Source: Hyphomicrobiales bacterium
GTDB lineage: Bacteria > Pseudomonadota > Alphaproteobacteria > Rhizobiales > Methyloligellaceae
Direction of reading: 5' to 3'
DNA length: 64,000 nucleotides
NCBI GenBank assembly: GCA_021775525.1
Contig: JAJFHQ010000010.1
Span: 24,194 to 88,193 of the forward strand
Shown here piece by piece: positions 43,820 through 52,020 of the stretch; positions within the stretch are counted from its first letter, which is position 1; every line of letters begins with the position of its first letter. The notes below the pieces were generated by a model. That model was not told the DNA's origin, made no database searches, and was given only the letters and a program-made list of their open reading frames with translations. The translations under genes and the position numbers were made by a program.

Positions 43820-44070
43820 TGAACTGGAAAACCGAGCTGCAGCTGCGCGATTTGGATATAGGCCAGAGGATCGAGGCCACCTGCAAGCACTGCGGCCATA
43901 CTTATTATCTCGACGTGCGCTCGCTGCTCATCCAGCCCGAACTCCAGTTCATCTACATGGATGAGCTTGAGCGCATGAGCGTCTGCCGCGCGCGCCACTG
44001 CAATGGCCAGGTGCGCCTCGCCCTTGTGCATGACGGGGAGACGGAAGGCTTTGTCGGGGGGATGGCGTGA
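43819..44070 (+). CDS. Small zinc-ribbon protein paired with the polymerase
   Basis: An 83-residue protein whose ATG overlaps the polymerase stop by one base, so it is co-translated and, by position, under the same LexA box. It has two Cys pairs, CKHCGH at residues 22-27 and CRARHC further on, giving a four-Cys zinc ribbon spaced by about 30 residues. No other domain is visible. A role as accessory factor or DNA/protein-binding partner of the polymerase is inferred only from the operon. The last 25 bases of its coding end (44042-44066) recur exactly at 46140-46164. Confidence 0.75.
   Translation: MNWKTELQLRDLDIGQRIEATCKHCGHTYYLDVRSLLIQPELQFIYMDELERMSVCRARHCNGQVRLALVHDGETEGFVGGMA
44042..44066 (+). 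repeat. 25-bp direct repeat, copy 1
   Basis: Identical in all 25 bases to 46140-46164. It lies in the last codons of the zinc-ribbon gene and is probably the parent copy. A diverged middle copy is at 45471-45500. The outer two bracket the FAD oxidase and GST genes. Confidence 0.9.
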
Positions 44071-44169
44071 GGCTTCCTGTGAATTCTGAAATTTGTATTT
44101 GTCCGGTCAATCCAGTAGATCGAAGTTGCCGGGGCAATCATTGCCGGGCGATTGTCCAGAGTGGCTGAT

Positions 44170-45447
44170 ATGGTTGTGCATACACCCTACTGGTGGGAAG
44201 AGGCGCCCCGGCCGGAAGTGCGTGAAAAACCGGTTGAGGACAGATGCGATGTCGCCATTGTCGGTGCAGGATATGCCGGGTTAAGCGCAGGGCTGGAGCT
44301 GGCGCGAAACGGCCGTTCGGTACAAATCTTTGACAAAGGGCTTGCCGGCGCCGCTGCCTCGTCACGCAGCGGCGGCATCACCAGCGGCAACCTGCGCATT
44401 TCATTCTCGAAGATGATATCAACGCTCGGGCTTGAGCACGCCAAGGCCTATTACGGTGAAGGCATCGAAGCGCGTGACGACCTTGCCCGCTTTATCCTGG
44501 AAGAAAAGATCGATTGCCAGCACCAAAAGGTTGGCCGGTTTACGGGCGCCGCACGGCCTGAACATTACGAGCGCATGGCACGCGAAGTCGAGGCGCTGAA
44601 CACGTATTTTGATCTCGATGCAGCGGTTGTGCCGAAGTCGGAACAGAACACGGAAATCGGTTCCGATCTGTTTCACGGCGGCGTGGTGCGGCCGGATATC
44701 AGCGGCGTCCAGCCGGCCCTGCTTCATCAAGGTTTGCTGGATGTAGCGCTCAGGGAAGGCGTCACGGTACATGCGCGCACGGCGGTCTCGGCAATCCAGT
44801 TCGAGGGCAACAGCTTCGAACTGATGACCTCACGCGGGGCAGTTTCCGCAGGCAATGTCATCGTCTGCACCAACGGCTACACTGACCGCGCGGCACCCTG
44901 GCTGCAAAAACGCATCGTGCCGGTTCCGAGCATGATCATTGCCACGGAGCCGATATCCAAGACCCTCATGGATCAGCTCTGCCCCAAGCAGCGCATGCTA
45001 GGGGACACCAACCGCATCCATCATTATTTCCGGCCCTCGCCCGATGGAACCCGGATCTTGTTTGGAGGCCGCACCGCAGGCAACCTGCAAGTCGACGGGC
45101 CCGTTCCACATGAGCATTTGCGCCAGAACATGATCCGTATCTTTCCGGACCTGGCAGATACCGGCTTGAGCCATGTCTGGTGGGGGTATGTTGCCATGAA
45201 CCTGGATCATTTACCGCAGCTGGCGATCCAGGACGGTGTCTATTACGCGACAGGGTTCTGTGGTTCCGGCGTTGTATGGGCGCGCTGGCTAGGTCGCAAG
45301 GCGGCTCTGAAAATTCTCGGCGATCCGGCGGGGGCGTCAGCCTTCGAGAACCAGCGTTTCAGTGCAATTCCGTTTTACAAAGGCAATCCCTGGTTCGTAC
45401 CCGCTGCGGTTGCCTGGTACAAATTTCTGGACCGGTTCGGCTTGTAG
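44170..45447 (+). CDS. FAD-dependent amine/amino-acid oxidase (DAO family)
   Basis: A 425-residue flavoenzyme of the glycine/D-amino-acid oxidase fold, closest in layout to gamma-glutamylputrescine oxidase (PuuB/OrdL). The N-terminal YWWEEAP block precedes the dinucleotide motif DVAIVGAGYAGLSAGLELA. SSRSGGITSGNLR, then VIVCTNGYTDRAAPWLQKR, then the C-terminal VYYATGFCGSGVVWARWLG follow. ATG 44170 with GAGTGG upstream is preferred; TTG 44152 and GTG 44161 are alternatives. It lies between two copies of the 25-bp repeat, with the GST gene downstream. The substrate is not determined. Confidence 0.88.
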   Translation: MVVHTPYWWEEAPRPEVREKPVEDRCDVAIVGAGYAGLSAGLELARNGRSVQIFDKGLAGAAASSRSGGITSGNLRISFSKMISTLGLEHAKAYYGEGIEARDDLARFILEEKIDCQHQKVGRFTGAARPEHYERMAREVEALNTYFDLDAAVVPKSEQNTEIGSDLFHGGVVRPDISGVQPALLHQGLLDVALREGVTVHARTAVSAIQFEGNSFELMTSRGAVSAGNVIVCTNGYTDRAAPWLQKRIVPVPSMIIATEPISKTLMDQLCPKQRMLGDTNRIHHYFRPSPDGTRILFGGRTAGNLQVDGPVPHEHLRQNMIRIFPDLADTGLSHVWWGYVAMNLDHLPQLAIQDGVYYATGFCGSGVVWARWLGRKAALKILGDPAGASAFENQRFSAIPFYKGNPWFVPAAVAWYKFLDRFGL

Positions 45448-45470
45448 CCTTGGCCAAGCACACAGGACCG

Positions 45471-45500
45471 GGAGACGGAGGGCTTTATAGAGGGTTAGCG
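45471..45500 (+). repeat. Diverged middle copy of the direct repeat
   Basis: GGAGACGGAGGGCTTT at 45471-45486 matches the sequence around copy 1 (44036-44051) with one change. The match then decays through the G-rich part. It lies just before the GST start and supplies that gene's upstream region. Confidence 0.75.
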
Positions 45501-45502
45501 TA

Positions 45503-46132
45503 ATGATGGAACTTTACGAATGGCCGCCCGTACGCTCGCAGCGGGCAAGGTGGGCTCTCGAGGAGCTAGGCGTCGAATATTCGAGCCATCTGGTCGATAT
45601 GACGCAAGGGCAGCAGAACACGGAGGCCTACCGGGCCATCCATCCGTTGGGGGTCGTTCCAGCCCTGAAGACCGACGGCTATACGATGTTCGAGTCGGTG
45701 GCGATCGTGCTGCAACTAATCGACGAACATCCCGAAAAAAACCTGGCACCCGCGGTTGGAACATCTGAGCGCGCCGCCTATTACCAGTGGAGCGTGTTTG
45801 CCTGCGCGGAAATGGACCCCCCGGTCATGATGTTCTTCGACAACACCATGCGCCCGCTGGAGCATATGCACCCGCCCGGGACGCAGCATGACGCCGGGCT
45901 CGCCGAACGCGGACGAAACGACTTCGCAACCCGCGCCGACATCCTGTCGAAGGCGCTGAAAAATCGCGACCACTTACTCGAATCCGGTTTTTCGGGGGCG
46001 GATATCCTGATCGGCCACAGCTGTTTCATGGCCACCCATATCGGGCTACCGGTCAGCGACCACCCAACCCTTGAAGCCTATTACGGGCGGCTGCAGCAGC
46101 GCCCCGCCTATCAGCGCGCTTACGGCGGGTAA
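45503..46132 (+). CDS. Glutathione S-transferase family protein
   Basis: A 209-residue cytoplasmic protein with the thioredoxin-like N-terminal domain (MELYEWPPVRSQRARWALEELGV, then IHPLGVVPALKTDGYTMFESVAIVLQL, the PxL and E-S glutathione contacts) and an all-helical C-terminal domain (about 90-209, GADILIGHSCFMATHIGLPVSDHP). The Ser in PVRSQR is the likely catalytic residue. It follows the FAD oxidase by 55 bp and ends just before the third copy of the repeat, so oxidase and GST may have arrived together. Confidence 0.9.
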   Translation: MMELYEWPPVRSQRARWALEELGVEYSSHLVDMTQGQQNTEAYRAIHPLGVVPALKTDGYTMFESVAIVLQLIDEHPEKNLAPAVGTSERAAYYQWSVFACAEMDPPVMMFFDNTMRPLEHMHPPGTQHDAGLAERGRNDFATRADILSKALKNRDHLLESGFSGADILIGHSCFMATHIGLPVSDHPTLEAYYGRLQQRPAYQRAYGG

Positions 46133-46139
46133 AGCAACG

Positions 46140-46164
46140 CGGAAGGCTTTGTCGGGGGGATGGC
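46140..46164 (+). repeat. 25-bp direct repeat, copy 2
   Basis: Exact copy of 44042-44066, eight bases after the GST stop codon and noncoding here. With copy 1 it frames a segment of about 2.1 kb, as expected after duplication or insertion by recombination. The remaining gap to 46345 shows no gene. Confidence 0.9.
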
Positions 46165-46345
46165 TTGATACAGGTTTCCATGTGGCAAGCCCGCGTCCGG
46201 AACGGCAATAAGGCCCGCTACCATTCTCTAACCGTACACGGAAAATCCTGATACGCTTTTTCACGGCGCGGGTAAGAGGCATCTCGTCTCCCCTCGCTCA
46301 ACGCCCGGACAAGGGGCTGAGATGCATCTGAAACGGGAGGACACA

Positions 46346-46603
46346 ATGAAGACAATCCTGACACTTTTCGCGATTTTGACCCTTGGCATCTTCATAACAA
46401 GCCCGAGCGTGGCAGCGCCCGAGATAGTGACCGCTAGCGCCCAACAGACCCAGCACGCCCCGGCCTTGAAAAGCTGGAGCATTAACGAAGGCCGACTGGT
46501 GGCCCGCAGCGGAGACTTCTCCCCCCTCGTAAAGACGGCGAAAGCCTGCAAGGCAGCAGGGCAAGACTGCAATTACCAGGCCTGCCCCCCCAAATACCAT
46601 TAA
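46346..46603 (+). CDS. Small exported protein, function unknown
   Basis: An 85-residue protein behind an excellent ribosome binding site (GGGAGG, 46335-46340). The signal peptide MKTILTLFAILTLGIFIT ends near SVAAP (about residue 23), leaving a mature periplasmic peptide of about 60 residues. Three cysteines cluster near the C terminus (CKAAGQDCNYQACPPKYH), suggesting a disulphide or metal site. No known family is recognised. It sits alone between the GST gene and cpaF. Confidence 0.7.
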   Translation: MKTILTLFAILTLGIFITSPSVAAPEIVTASAQQTQHAPALKSWSINEGRLVARSGDFSPLVKTAKACKAAGQDCNYQACPPKYH

Positions 46604-46711
46604 AATTTGAACGTTCGGATTCGCTGAATATTCGTCTCTCTCGGGTACCCTTTTCACCGAGATTGGGCCTTTGCGTGGATTTTCGAGCTGGCCCGTGTGG
46701 GATGAGGGGTT

Positions 46712-48241
46712 ATGGCGGGTCGGTTTTCAAACAAGCGCAAGAAAGCGTCGGGTGCAGCACCAGCGAACACGCCGGTGGAGCAAAAGCCTGATGAGCGCCT
46801 GCTGGCAGCCATGGCCAGGCTGGATGCGGTCTCGCCAGCTGATCCGACAGAGGGCGATCATGCACCACAGCCAAAAGATCCCGCACCCGCAGAGGATACG
46901 CCGAGCGGAGAGAAACCTGCTTCCCCCGAGCCTGATGAACAGGCCAGCCCCGGCGAAGCCAAACTGCGAGACCCAAAATTTCTCGATGCTAAGGTTCGCC
47001 TGCACAGGAAGCTGATCGAGGAGATCAACCTCTCGGCCATCGACAAGGTGCCCGAAGAAGAGTTGCGCCGGCAGGTTGCGGAACTCGCATCAGAATATGT
47101 GCTGGCCGAGCGCCTGCCCCTCAATGCCCATGAGTTGGAAGAATTCGCATCCGAACTTTACGACGAGATGACGGGTCTGGGTCCGCTGGAACCGTTGCTC
47201 AAGGATGCGACCATCTCCGACATCCTCATCAACACTCACGCGCAAGTCTACGTTGAGCGCTTCGGGCAACTGGAACTCACGCCCGTTCGTTTCAAGGACG
47301 AACCGCACCTGCTGCGCATCCTCAACAAGATCGTTGCCCATGTGGGGCGCCGCGTTGATGAAAGCCAGCCCATGGTGGATGCGCGCCTCGAAGACGGCAG
47401 CCGCGTCAACGCCATCATCCGGCCCCTGACCGTGGACGGGCCGCTGATCTCGATCCGCAAATTCTCCAAAAAGCCGTTCAACCTGGAAAAGATGTACGAG
47501 TTCGGCAGCATCAAGCCGCAAATCGGCGAGGTGCTGGCGGCGGCAGTTTCCTCGCGCATGTCGCTGATCGTCTCGGGCGGCACGGGGTCCGGCAAAACCA
47601 CCATGCTGAATGCCTTGTCCAATTACATCTCACACAAGGAGCGTCTCATCACGATCGAGGACGCGGCCGAACTGCAGCTCCAGCAGCCCCATATTGGCAG
47701 GTTGGAAACGCGCCCGCCAAACCTTGAAGGAAAAGGTGAAATCCTGCAGCGAGATCTCGTCAAGAACGCGCTGCGTATGCGCCCTGACCGCGTGATCCTC
47801 GGCGAGGTGCGCGGCGAGGAAGCCTTCGACATGCTCCAGGCCATGAACACGGGCCATGAGGGCTCCATGGCGACGATCCACGCCAATAATCCGCGTGATG
47901 CACTGACTCGTCTTGAAAACATGGTCGGCATGGCCGGGACCAATATGAGCGAGGGTAGCGTGCGTGCGCAGATCGCGTCAGCGGTGCGCATCTTCGTACA
48001 GCTCTCGCGCCTTTCTGACGGCACGCGGCGGGTCACGTCCGTGTCGGAAATCACCGGCATGGAAGGCGAAATCGTGCAGATGCAGGAAATATTCAAATTC
48101 GTTCGTGTTGGCACCGAAGAAGACGGCACCATCATTGGTGAGTTTCGCGCCACCGGTGTGCGGCCGAAGTTCCTCGATGAGATCAAATCTCACGGCATCG
48201 AAATCCCTGGTGAATATTTCGACCCGAAGGATCCGCTGTAA
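46712..48241 (+). CDS. cpaF: Flp pilus secretion ATPase CpaF/TadA
   Basis: CpaF drives pilus assembly (and often retraction) in the cytoplasm. The 509 residues have a disordered Pro/Glu-rich first 90 residues, an N-terminal domain ([23 protein letters not shown], then [18 protein letters not shown]) and the secretion ATPase core. Walker A is [17 protein letters not shown], the Asp box follows in [21 protein letters not shown], Walker B is [25 protein letters not shown], and the His box follows in [17 protein letters not shown]. It resumes the Cpa cluster about 4.2 kb after cpaE and is one base overlapped with tadB. Confidence 0.95.
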   Translation: MAGRFSNKRKKASGAAPANTPVEQKPDERLLAAMARLDAVSPADPTEGDHAPQPKDPAPAEDTPSGEKPASPEPDEQASPGEAKLRDPKFLDAKVRLHRKLIEEINLSAIDKVPEEELRRQVAELASEYVLAERLPLNAHELEEFASELYDEMTGLGPLEPLLKDATISDILINTHAQVYVERFGQLELTPVRFKDEPHLLRILNKIVAHVGRRVDESQPMVDARLEDGSRVNAIIRPLTVDGPLISIRKFSKKPFNLEKMYEFGSIKPQIGEVLAAAVSSRMSLIVSGGTGSGKTTMLNALSNYISHKERLITIEDAAELQLQQPHIGRLETRPPNLEGKGEILQRDLVKNALRMRPDRVILGEVRGEEAFDMLQAMNTGHEGSMATIHANNPRDALTRLENMVGMAGTNMSEGSVRAQIASAVRIFVQLSRLSDGTRRVTSVSEITGMEGEIVQMQEIFKFVRVGTEEDGTIIGEFRATGVRPKFLDEIKSHGIEIPGEYFDPKDPL

Positions 48242-49206
48242 TGTCGCCCGAAATCGCCCAGAATATGATTTTCGTTCTGTTCGGTGCTGCGGTGTTCCTT
48301 GGCGTCGAGGCTGCCTATCTGGCCATCGCCAAGCGCACCTCGTATGTGCGCAAGGTCAATACGAGGTTGAAGCTGATGGGCCAGGCCGGTGACCAGCATG
48401 AAGTGCTGGTGCAACTGCGCCGCGACCGAGGACTGACCTCGCAAGGCAGCTATAGGCTGCCGCTCATCTGGTTCAACAGGCTGGTGCTGCAATCGGGCCT
48501 GCGTCTGGGTATCTGGCGTATCGCATTTTTCATGTGTTTCGCAGGGGTCGCCGGAGCAGTTGCCACACTTGTTGCCGGTTTCGACTGGTTTCTCTCTATA
48601 CCCGCAGCGCTTGGCGCCGGGATCGGGCTACCCATCCTGGTGTTGCGCACCTTGCGCCAGCGCCGCCGCAACAAGTTCGAGGAACAATTACCGGAAGCGG
48701 TCGACACCATGGTGCGCTCGCTCAAGGCGGGCCATCCCCTGCCTGTCGCCATTTCGATGGTGGCGCGCGAGATGGAAGACCCAATTGGAACCGAGTTCGG
48801 CCTTACCGCCGATGAACTGACTTACGGTCTTGATCTCGACGGCGCAATGCAGCAGATGAGCGCGCGGGTCGGTCAGGACGACTTTGCCCTCGTGGTGGTG
48901 GCTATCTGCATCCAGGCCAAGACCGGCGGCAATCTGAGCGAACTCCTCTCCAATCTCTCAATGGTGCTGCGTGACCGCTTCAAGATGCGCCGCCGGGTCA
49001 AGGCCGTCTCGGCAGAAGGACGCATGTCGGCCATCGGCCTGAGCTGCTTGCCGTTTATCGTCTTCGGCGTGCTGCTGATATTTGCCCCGGACTTCTATGG
49101 CGGCATCTGGAACGAACCCAAGGTTCATTACGGCCTGGGTGGTGCCGGAATTGCGATGCTGATCGGCAACATCATCATGTTCCGCATGGTCAATTTCAAA
49201 TTGTAG
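48241..49206 (+). CDS. tadB: Tad inner membrane platform protein TadB
   Basis: A 321-residue type II secretion F-like inner membrane protein forming the pilus assembly platform with TadC. Hydrophobic segments lie near the N terminus, at about 85-130 and at the C terminus. The cytoplasmic domain has LPEAVDTMVRSLKAGHPLPVAISMVAREM and ICIQAKTGGNLSELLSNLSMVLRDRFKM, typical of TadB. The ATG overlaps the cpaF stop (TAATG). tadC follows 12 bp later. Confidence 0.94.
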   Translation: MSPEIAQNMIFVLFGAAVFLGVEAAYLAIAKRTSYVRKVNTRLKLMGQAGDQHEVLVQLRRDRGLTSQGSYRLPLIWFNRLVLQSGLRLGIWRIAFFMCFAGVAGAVATLVAGFDWFLSIPAALGAGIGLPILVLRTLRQRRRNKFEEQLPEAVDTMVRSLKAGHPLPVAISMVAREMEDPIGTEFGLTADELTYGLDLDGAMQQMSARVGQDDFALVVVAICIQAKTGGNLSELLSNLSMVLRDRFKMRRRVKAVSAEGRMSAIGLSCLPFIVFGVLLIFAPDFYGGIWNEPKVHYGLGGAGIAMLIGNIIMFRMVNFKL

Positions 49207-49218
49207 GGGCCGGACGAT

Positions 49219-50178
49219 ATGTTGATGGAATTCCTCGTGAACTACCAGTCGACCGTTCTCATCGGTATCTCCGTATGCATTTGCGCGCTCGTGACGGGTG
49301 TCACCTACACCATCGCCCGGACGTGGCATGCGCGCGAGGGCATCAGGAAACGCGCCCTGATGCCGGTTTCCGGCAGCGCCGATGACCCACTGGACGACCG
49401 CCGTTCCCTGCGCCACCAGAAACTCGCCGGGGCAAGCAAGCTGCTTGGCACCGTGGCTGCGCATTTCGTGCCCGTTGGAGACGCATCGGTTTCTGCCGTC
49501 CTGGATAAACTCAACAAGGCCGGGTTTTTCAATCCATCCGCCCTTGCCTGGTATTATCTCGTGCGCGTTGCTCTCGCCATGCTGTTTCCCGCAATCTTTT
49601 TCATTGCCGACCAGATTCTCGTGTTTGATATCGACACGGCCCGCTACCTGACATTCGTCATCGGATCGGCCATCGCCGGGCTGATGGCCCCGAGTTTCTT
49701 CATCTCCAAACGTATCAAAGCCCTGCAGCAGCAGTGCCGCGAAGGCTTCCCCGATTTTATGGATTTGATGGTGGTTTGCGCGGAGGCCGGTATCAGTATC
49801 GACCAGGCCATTGCGAGGGTCAGCCAGGAACTCACCCCGACATTCCCCTATCTTGGTGCCTGCCTGCACATGGCGACGCTTGAATTGCGCGCCGGACGCC
49901 CTCTCACGGATGCCTTCAATATGTTGGCCAAACGGATGGGCATTGAAGAAGCCCACAATCTGGGGTCCTTGCTGCAACAGTCAGAGGAGCTTGGTACCAG
50001 CATGTCGGATGCGCTTCGCGTCTATAGCGAGGAGATGCGCGACAAGCGCATGTCGCGCGCAGAAGAAAAAGCCGCCGCCCTGCCTGCCAAGATGACCGTG
50101 CCGCTCACAATGTTCGTGTTCCCGGTTGTTCTGGTAGTCATCCTGCTGCCGGTTTATGTGCGCGTCTCGCTGATGTAG
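49219..50178 (+). CDS. tadC: Tad inner membrane platform protein TadC
   Basis: A 319-residue partner of TadB with the same F-like fold: REGFPDFMDLMVVCAEAGISIDQAIARVSQEL and LGSLLQQSEELGTSMSDALRVYSEEMRDKRMSRAEEKA, then the final membrane segment with FVFPVVLVVILLPVYVRVSLM. It is the last pilus gene in the window; tadD-, tadE- and tadG-like genes do not follow directly. The next feature is a palindromic repeat cluster and the convergent hydantoinase gene. Confidence 0.94.
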   Translation: MLMEFLVNYQSTVLIGISVCICALVTGVTYTIARTWHAREGIRKRALMPVSGSADDPLDDRRSLRHQKLAGASKLLGTVAAHFVPVGDASVSAVLDKLNKAGFFNPSALAWYYLVRVALAMLFPAIFFIADQILVFDIDTARYLTFVIGSAIAGLMAPSFFISKRIKALQQQCREGFPDFMDLMVVCAEAGISIDQAIARVSQELTPTFPYLGACLHMATLELRAGRPLTDAFNMLAKRMGIEEAHNLGSLLQQSEELGTSMSDALRVYSEEMRDKRMSRAEEKAAALPAKMTVPLTMFVFPVVLVVILLPVYVRVSLM

Positions 50179-50228
50179 GTGCCGGGCCATAGATTCATGG
50201 TTGAACATCGGCTGATCCTTTGCCGGGA

Positions 50229-50303
50229 AGGGCCGCTTTACCCCCGAAAGCGAACATAAATCACGGTTGGCAGGAATGTCCGCTTAGTTCCAATTGCGGA
50301 CAT
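50229..50303. repeat. Palindromic repeat element, cluster 1
   Basis: Two palindromic units, 50229-50257 (GCCGCTTT...AAAGCGAACAT, slightly decayed) and 50276-50303 (ATGTCCGCTT...TTGCGGACAT), separated by 18 bp. It lies between convergent tadC and the hydantoinase gene and could also terminate either transcript. Confidence 0.85.
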
Positions 50304-50349
50304 TGGCACAGGCGTTTCTGCTGTCAGAATCAGCAATCCAAATTACTGT

Positions 50350-51816
50350 TTAACGATAAAGTTCAACGCCGAAATTTCGCGCGGCATCCATCTCAGGTTC
50401 AATCCGGCCGAGAGGTTTGGCAAGTTCAGGCATTTCACGAATTGCAAGCTTGCCGGATCCACGCTCTACTTTAAGCTCACCGTTTTCAACAACGACCCGG
50501 CCCCGGCTCAGGACCGTGACGGGCCACCCCTTGATCGTCCAGCCTTCGAATGGCGTGTAACCCGTCGTATCGTGGGTCCTCTTGTCCGTGACCTTTTTTT
50601 CAAGCCCCGGATCCCAGATAGCAATATCGGCGTCAGACCCCACCTCGATGGTCCCCTTGTGCGGATAGAGCCCGTAGAGGCGCGCCATGTTGGTCGACGT
50701 CAACTCGACAAAGCGGGAGATGTCGATCCTGCCCTTGTTCACGCCTTCCGAGAAAAGCAGTGGCATGCGCAGTTCAATGCCAGGCAGGCCATTGGCAATC
50801 TCTTTGAAGGTGGGGTTTGGCCCCGCATTCAGCTTGCCGGTCTCGTCGTATCGATATGGTGCGTGGTCGGAATTGAACACCTGGAATGTATTGTCGACCA
50901 GCCCCTGCCACATGGCCTCCTGATCGGCCTCATCCCGGGGCGGCGGGCTGCAGCAGAACTTTGCGCCCTCGGTTCCAGGGCGGTCCAGGTCTTCCGCCGT
51001 GAGGCTCAGATATTGCGGGCATGTCTCCCCATAAACCTTCAGTCCGGCATCCTGAGCACGCTTGATTTCTTCCATCGCTTCGCGCGTCGTCACATGGAAA
51101 ATCAGGATGGGAACGTCTATGAAACGCGCCAGCATGATGGCCCGGTGAACAGCCTCAACCTCGGCAAGGCGGGGGTGGCTGATCGCATGGAACTTGGCCT
51201 CCTTGTGGCCGCCCTTCAAGAGGCGGTCGGTGGTCCAGCGGATCATGTCATTGTTTTCTGCATGCACCACCACCAGGGCGCCGTGCTTGCGCGCGACCTC
51301 CAGCACATCGAGCATCTGATAATCGTCGATCCGGACTTTCTCATAAGTCAGGAACACCTTGAGCGACCGGAAACCTTCCTTGATCAGCGGCGGCAGTTCC
51401 TCTTCCAGAACTTTGTCAGTCGGGTCCGTAACGATGATGTGGAAATGGTAGTCAATGACCGCCTTTTCTTCCGCCAGAGCGCGGTAGTTCCGAACGACCT
51501 CGGTGACAGAGTCCCCGCGTTGTTGTGCGGCGAAGGGCACAACCGTCGTCGTGCCGCCATGCACCGCGGAGACAGTTGCCGAGTAAAAATCATCCGCGTT
51601 CATGACACCGAACGATGACAACTGCTCAATATGGCAATGCCCATCGATCCCGCCGGGAAGGACAAGCTTTCCAGTTGCGTCGATGTCCCGGTCGCCGGGC
51701 GAGAGGCCTTTCCCTATCTTCACCACCACACCGTCTTTCACGCCGATGTCAGCGTCTCTTTTCGTGGACACCGTAACGACTGTTCCGTTGCGTATGGTGA
51801 GATCGAAATCACTCAT
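50350..51816 (-). CDS. hydA: D-hydantoinase / dihydropyrimidinase
   Basis: A zinc-dependent cyclic amidohydrolase of 488 residues that opens hydantoins or dihydropyrimidines to N-carbamoyl amino acids. The metal site is visible: HCH in GGIDGHCHIEQLSSFG, the carbamylated lysine in SLKVFLTYEKV, VVHAENNDMI, ILIFHVTTREAMEEI and the Asp in FNSDHAPYR. It is divergent from an N-carbamoyl-D-amino-acid hydrolase and a racemase, which fixes its role as the first step of D-selective hydantoin use. It shares a 204-bp control region with them. Confidence 0.92.
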   Translation of the reverse strand: MSDFDLTIRNGTVVTVSTKRDADIGVKDGVVVKIGKGLSPGDRDIDATGKLVLPGGIDGHCHIEQLSSFGVMNADDFYSATVSAVHGGTTTVVPFAAQQRGDSVTEVVRNYRALAEEKAVIDYHFHIIVTDPTDKVLEEELPPLIKEGFRSLKVFLTYEKVRIDDYQMLDVLEVARKHGALVVVHAENNDMIRWTTDRLLKGGHKEAKFHAISHPRLAEVEAVHRAIMLARFIDVPILIFHVTTREAMEEIKRAQDAGLKVYGETCPQYLSLTAEDLDRPGTEGAKFCCSPPPRDEADQEAMWQGLVDNTFQVFNSDHAPYRYDETGKLNAGPNPTFKEIANGLPGIELRMPLLFSEGVNKGRIDISRFVELTSTNMARLYGLYPHKGTIEVGSDADIAIWDPGLEKKVTDKRTHDTTGYTPFEGWTIKGWPVTVLSRGRVVVENGELKVERGSGKLAIREMPELAKPLGRIEPEMDAARNFGVELYR

Positions 51817-51964
51817 GCTGCTCTCTCTGCTCGCAAAGAAGAAATTTGGACGGAACCATCTGAATGCTCCTCAACCGTCATTAACGCATGCGACCATCCC
51901 CGATCAAACTGTGAAGCGTAAAATACGCCCCTGGTTTGTTGGCTCAGGACCCATGGGGATTGAG

Positions 51965-51979
51965 ATCATGTCACATGAT
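51965..51979. promoter_or_regulatory. Palindromic operator candidate in the hydantoin divergent region
   Basis: ATCATGT-C-ACATGAT is a perfect 7-bp inverted repeat about 41 bp before the carbamoylase start, in the shared gap (51817-52020) between hydA and the carbamoylase gene. The shape fits a dimeric repressor such as a GntR protein, but no regulator gene is adjacent. Confidence 0.45.
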
Positions 51980-52020
51980 GCTTAGACATAAGCAGAGGTC
52001 ACTTATGGAGCAAACGGTCA

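Noticed and set aside
44127..44147. GGCAAT-C-ATTGCC palindrome as an operator of the FAD oxidase gene
   Set aside because: The 6-bp arms are short and overlap a direct repeat of TTGCCGGG; by itself too weak to call.
50572..51618. 348-codon forward open frame
   Set aside because: Antisense to the hydantoinase gene, whose metal ligands are all present on the other strand.
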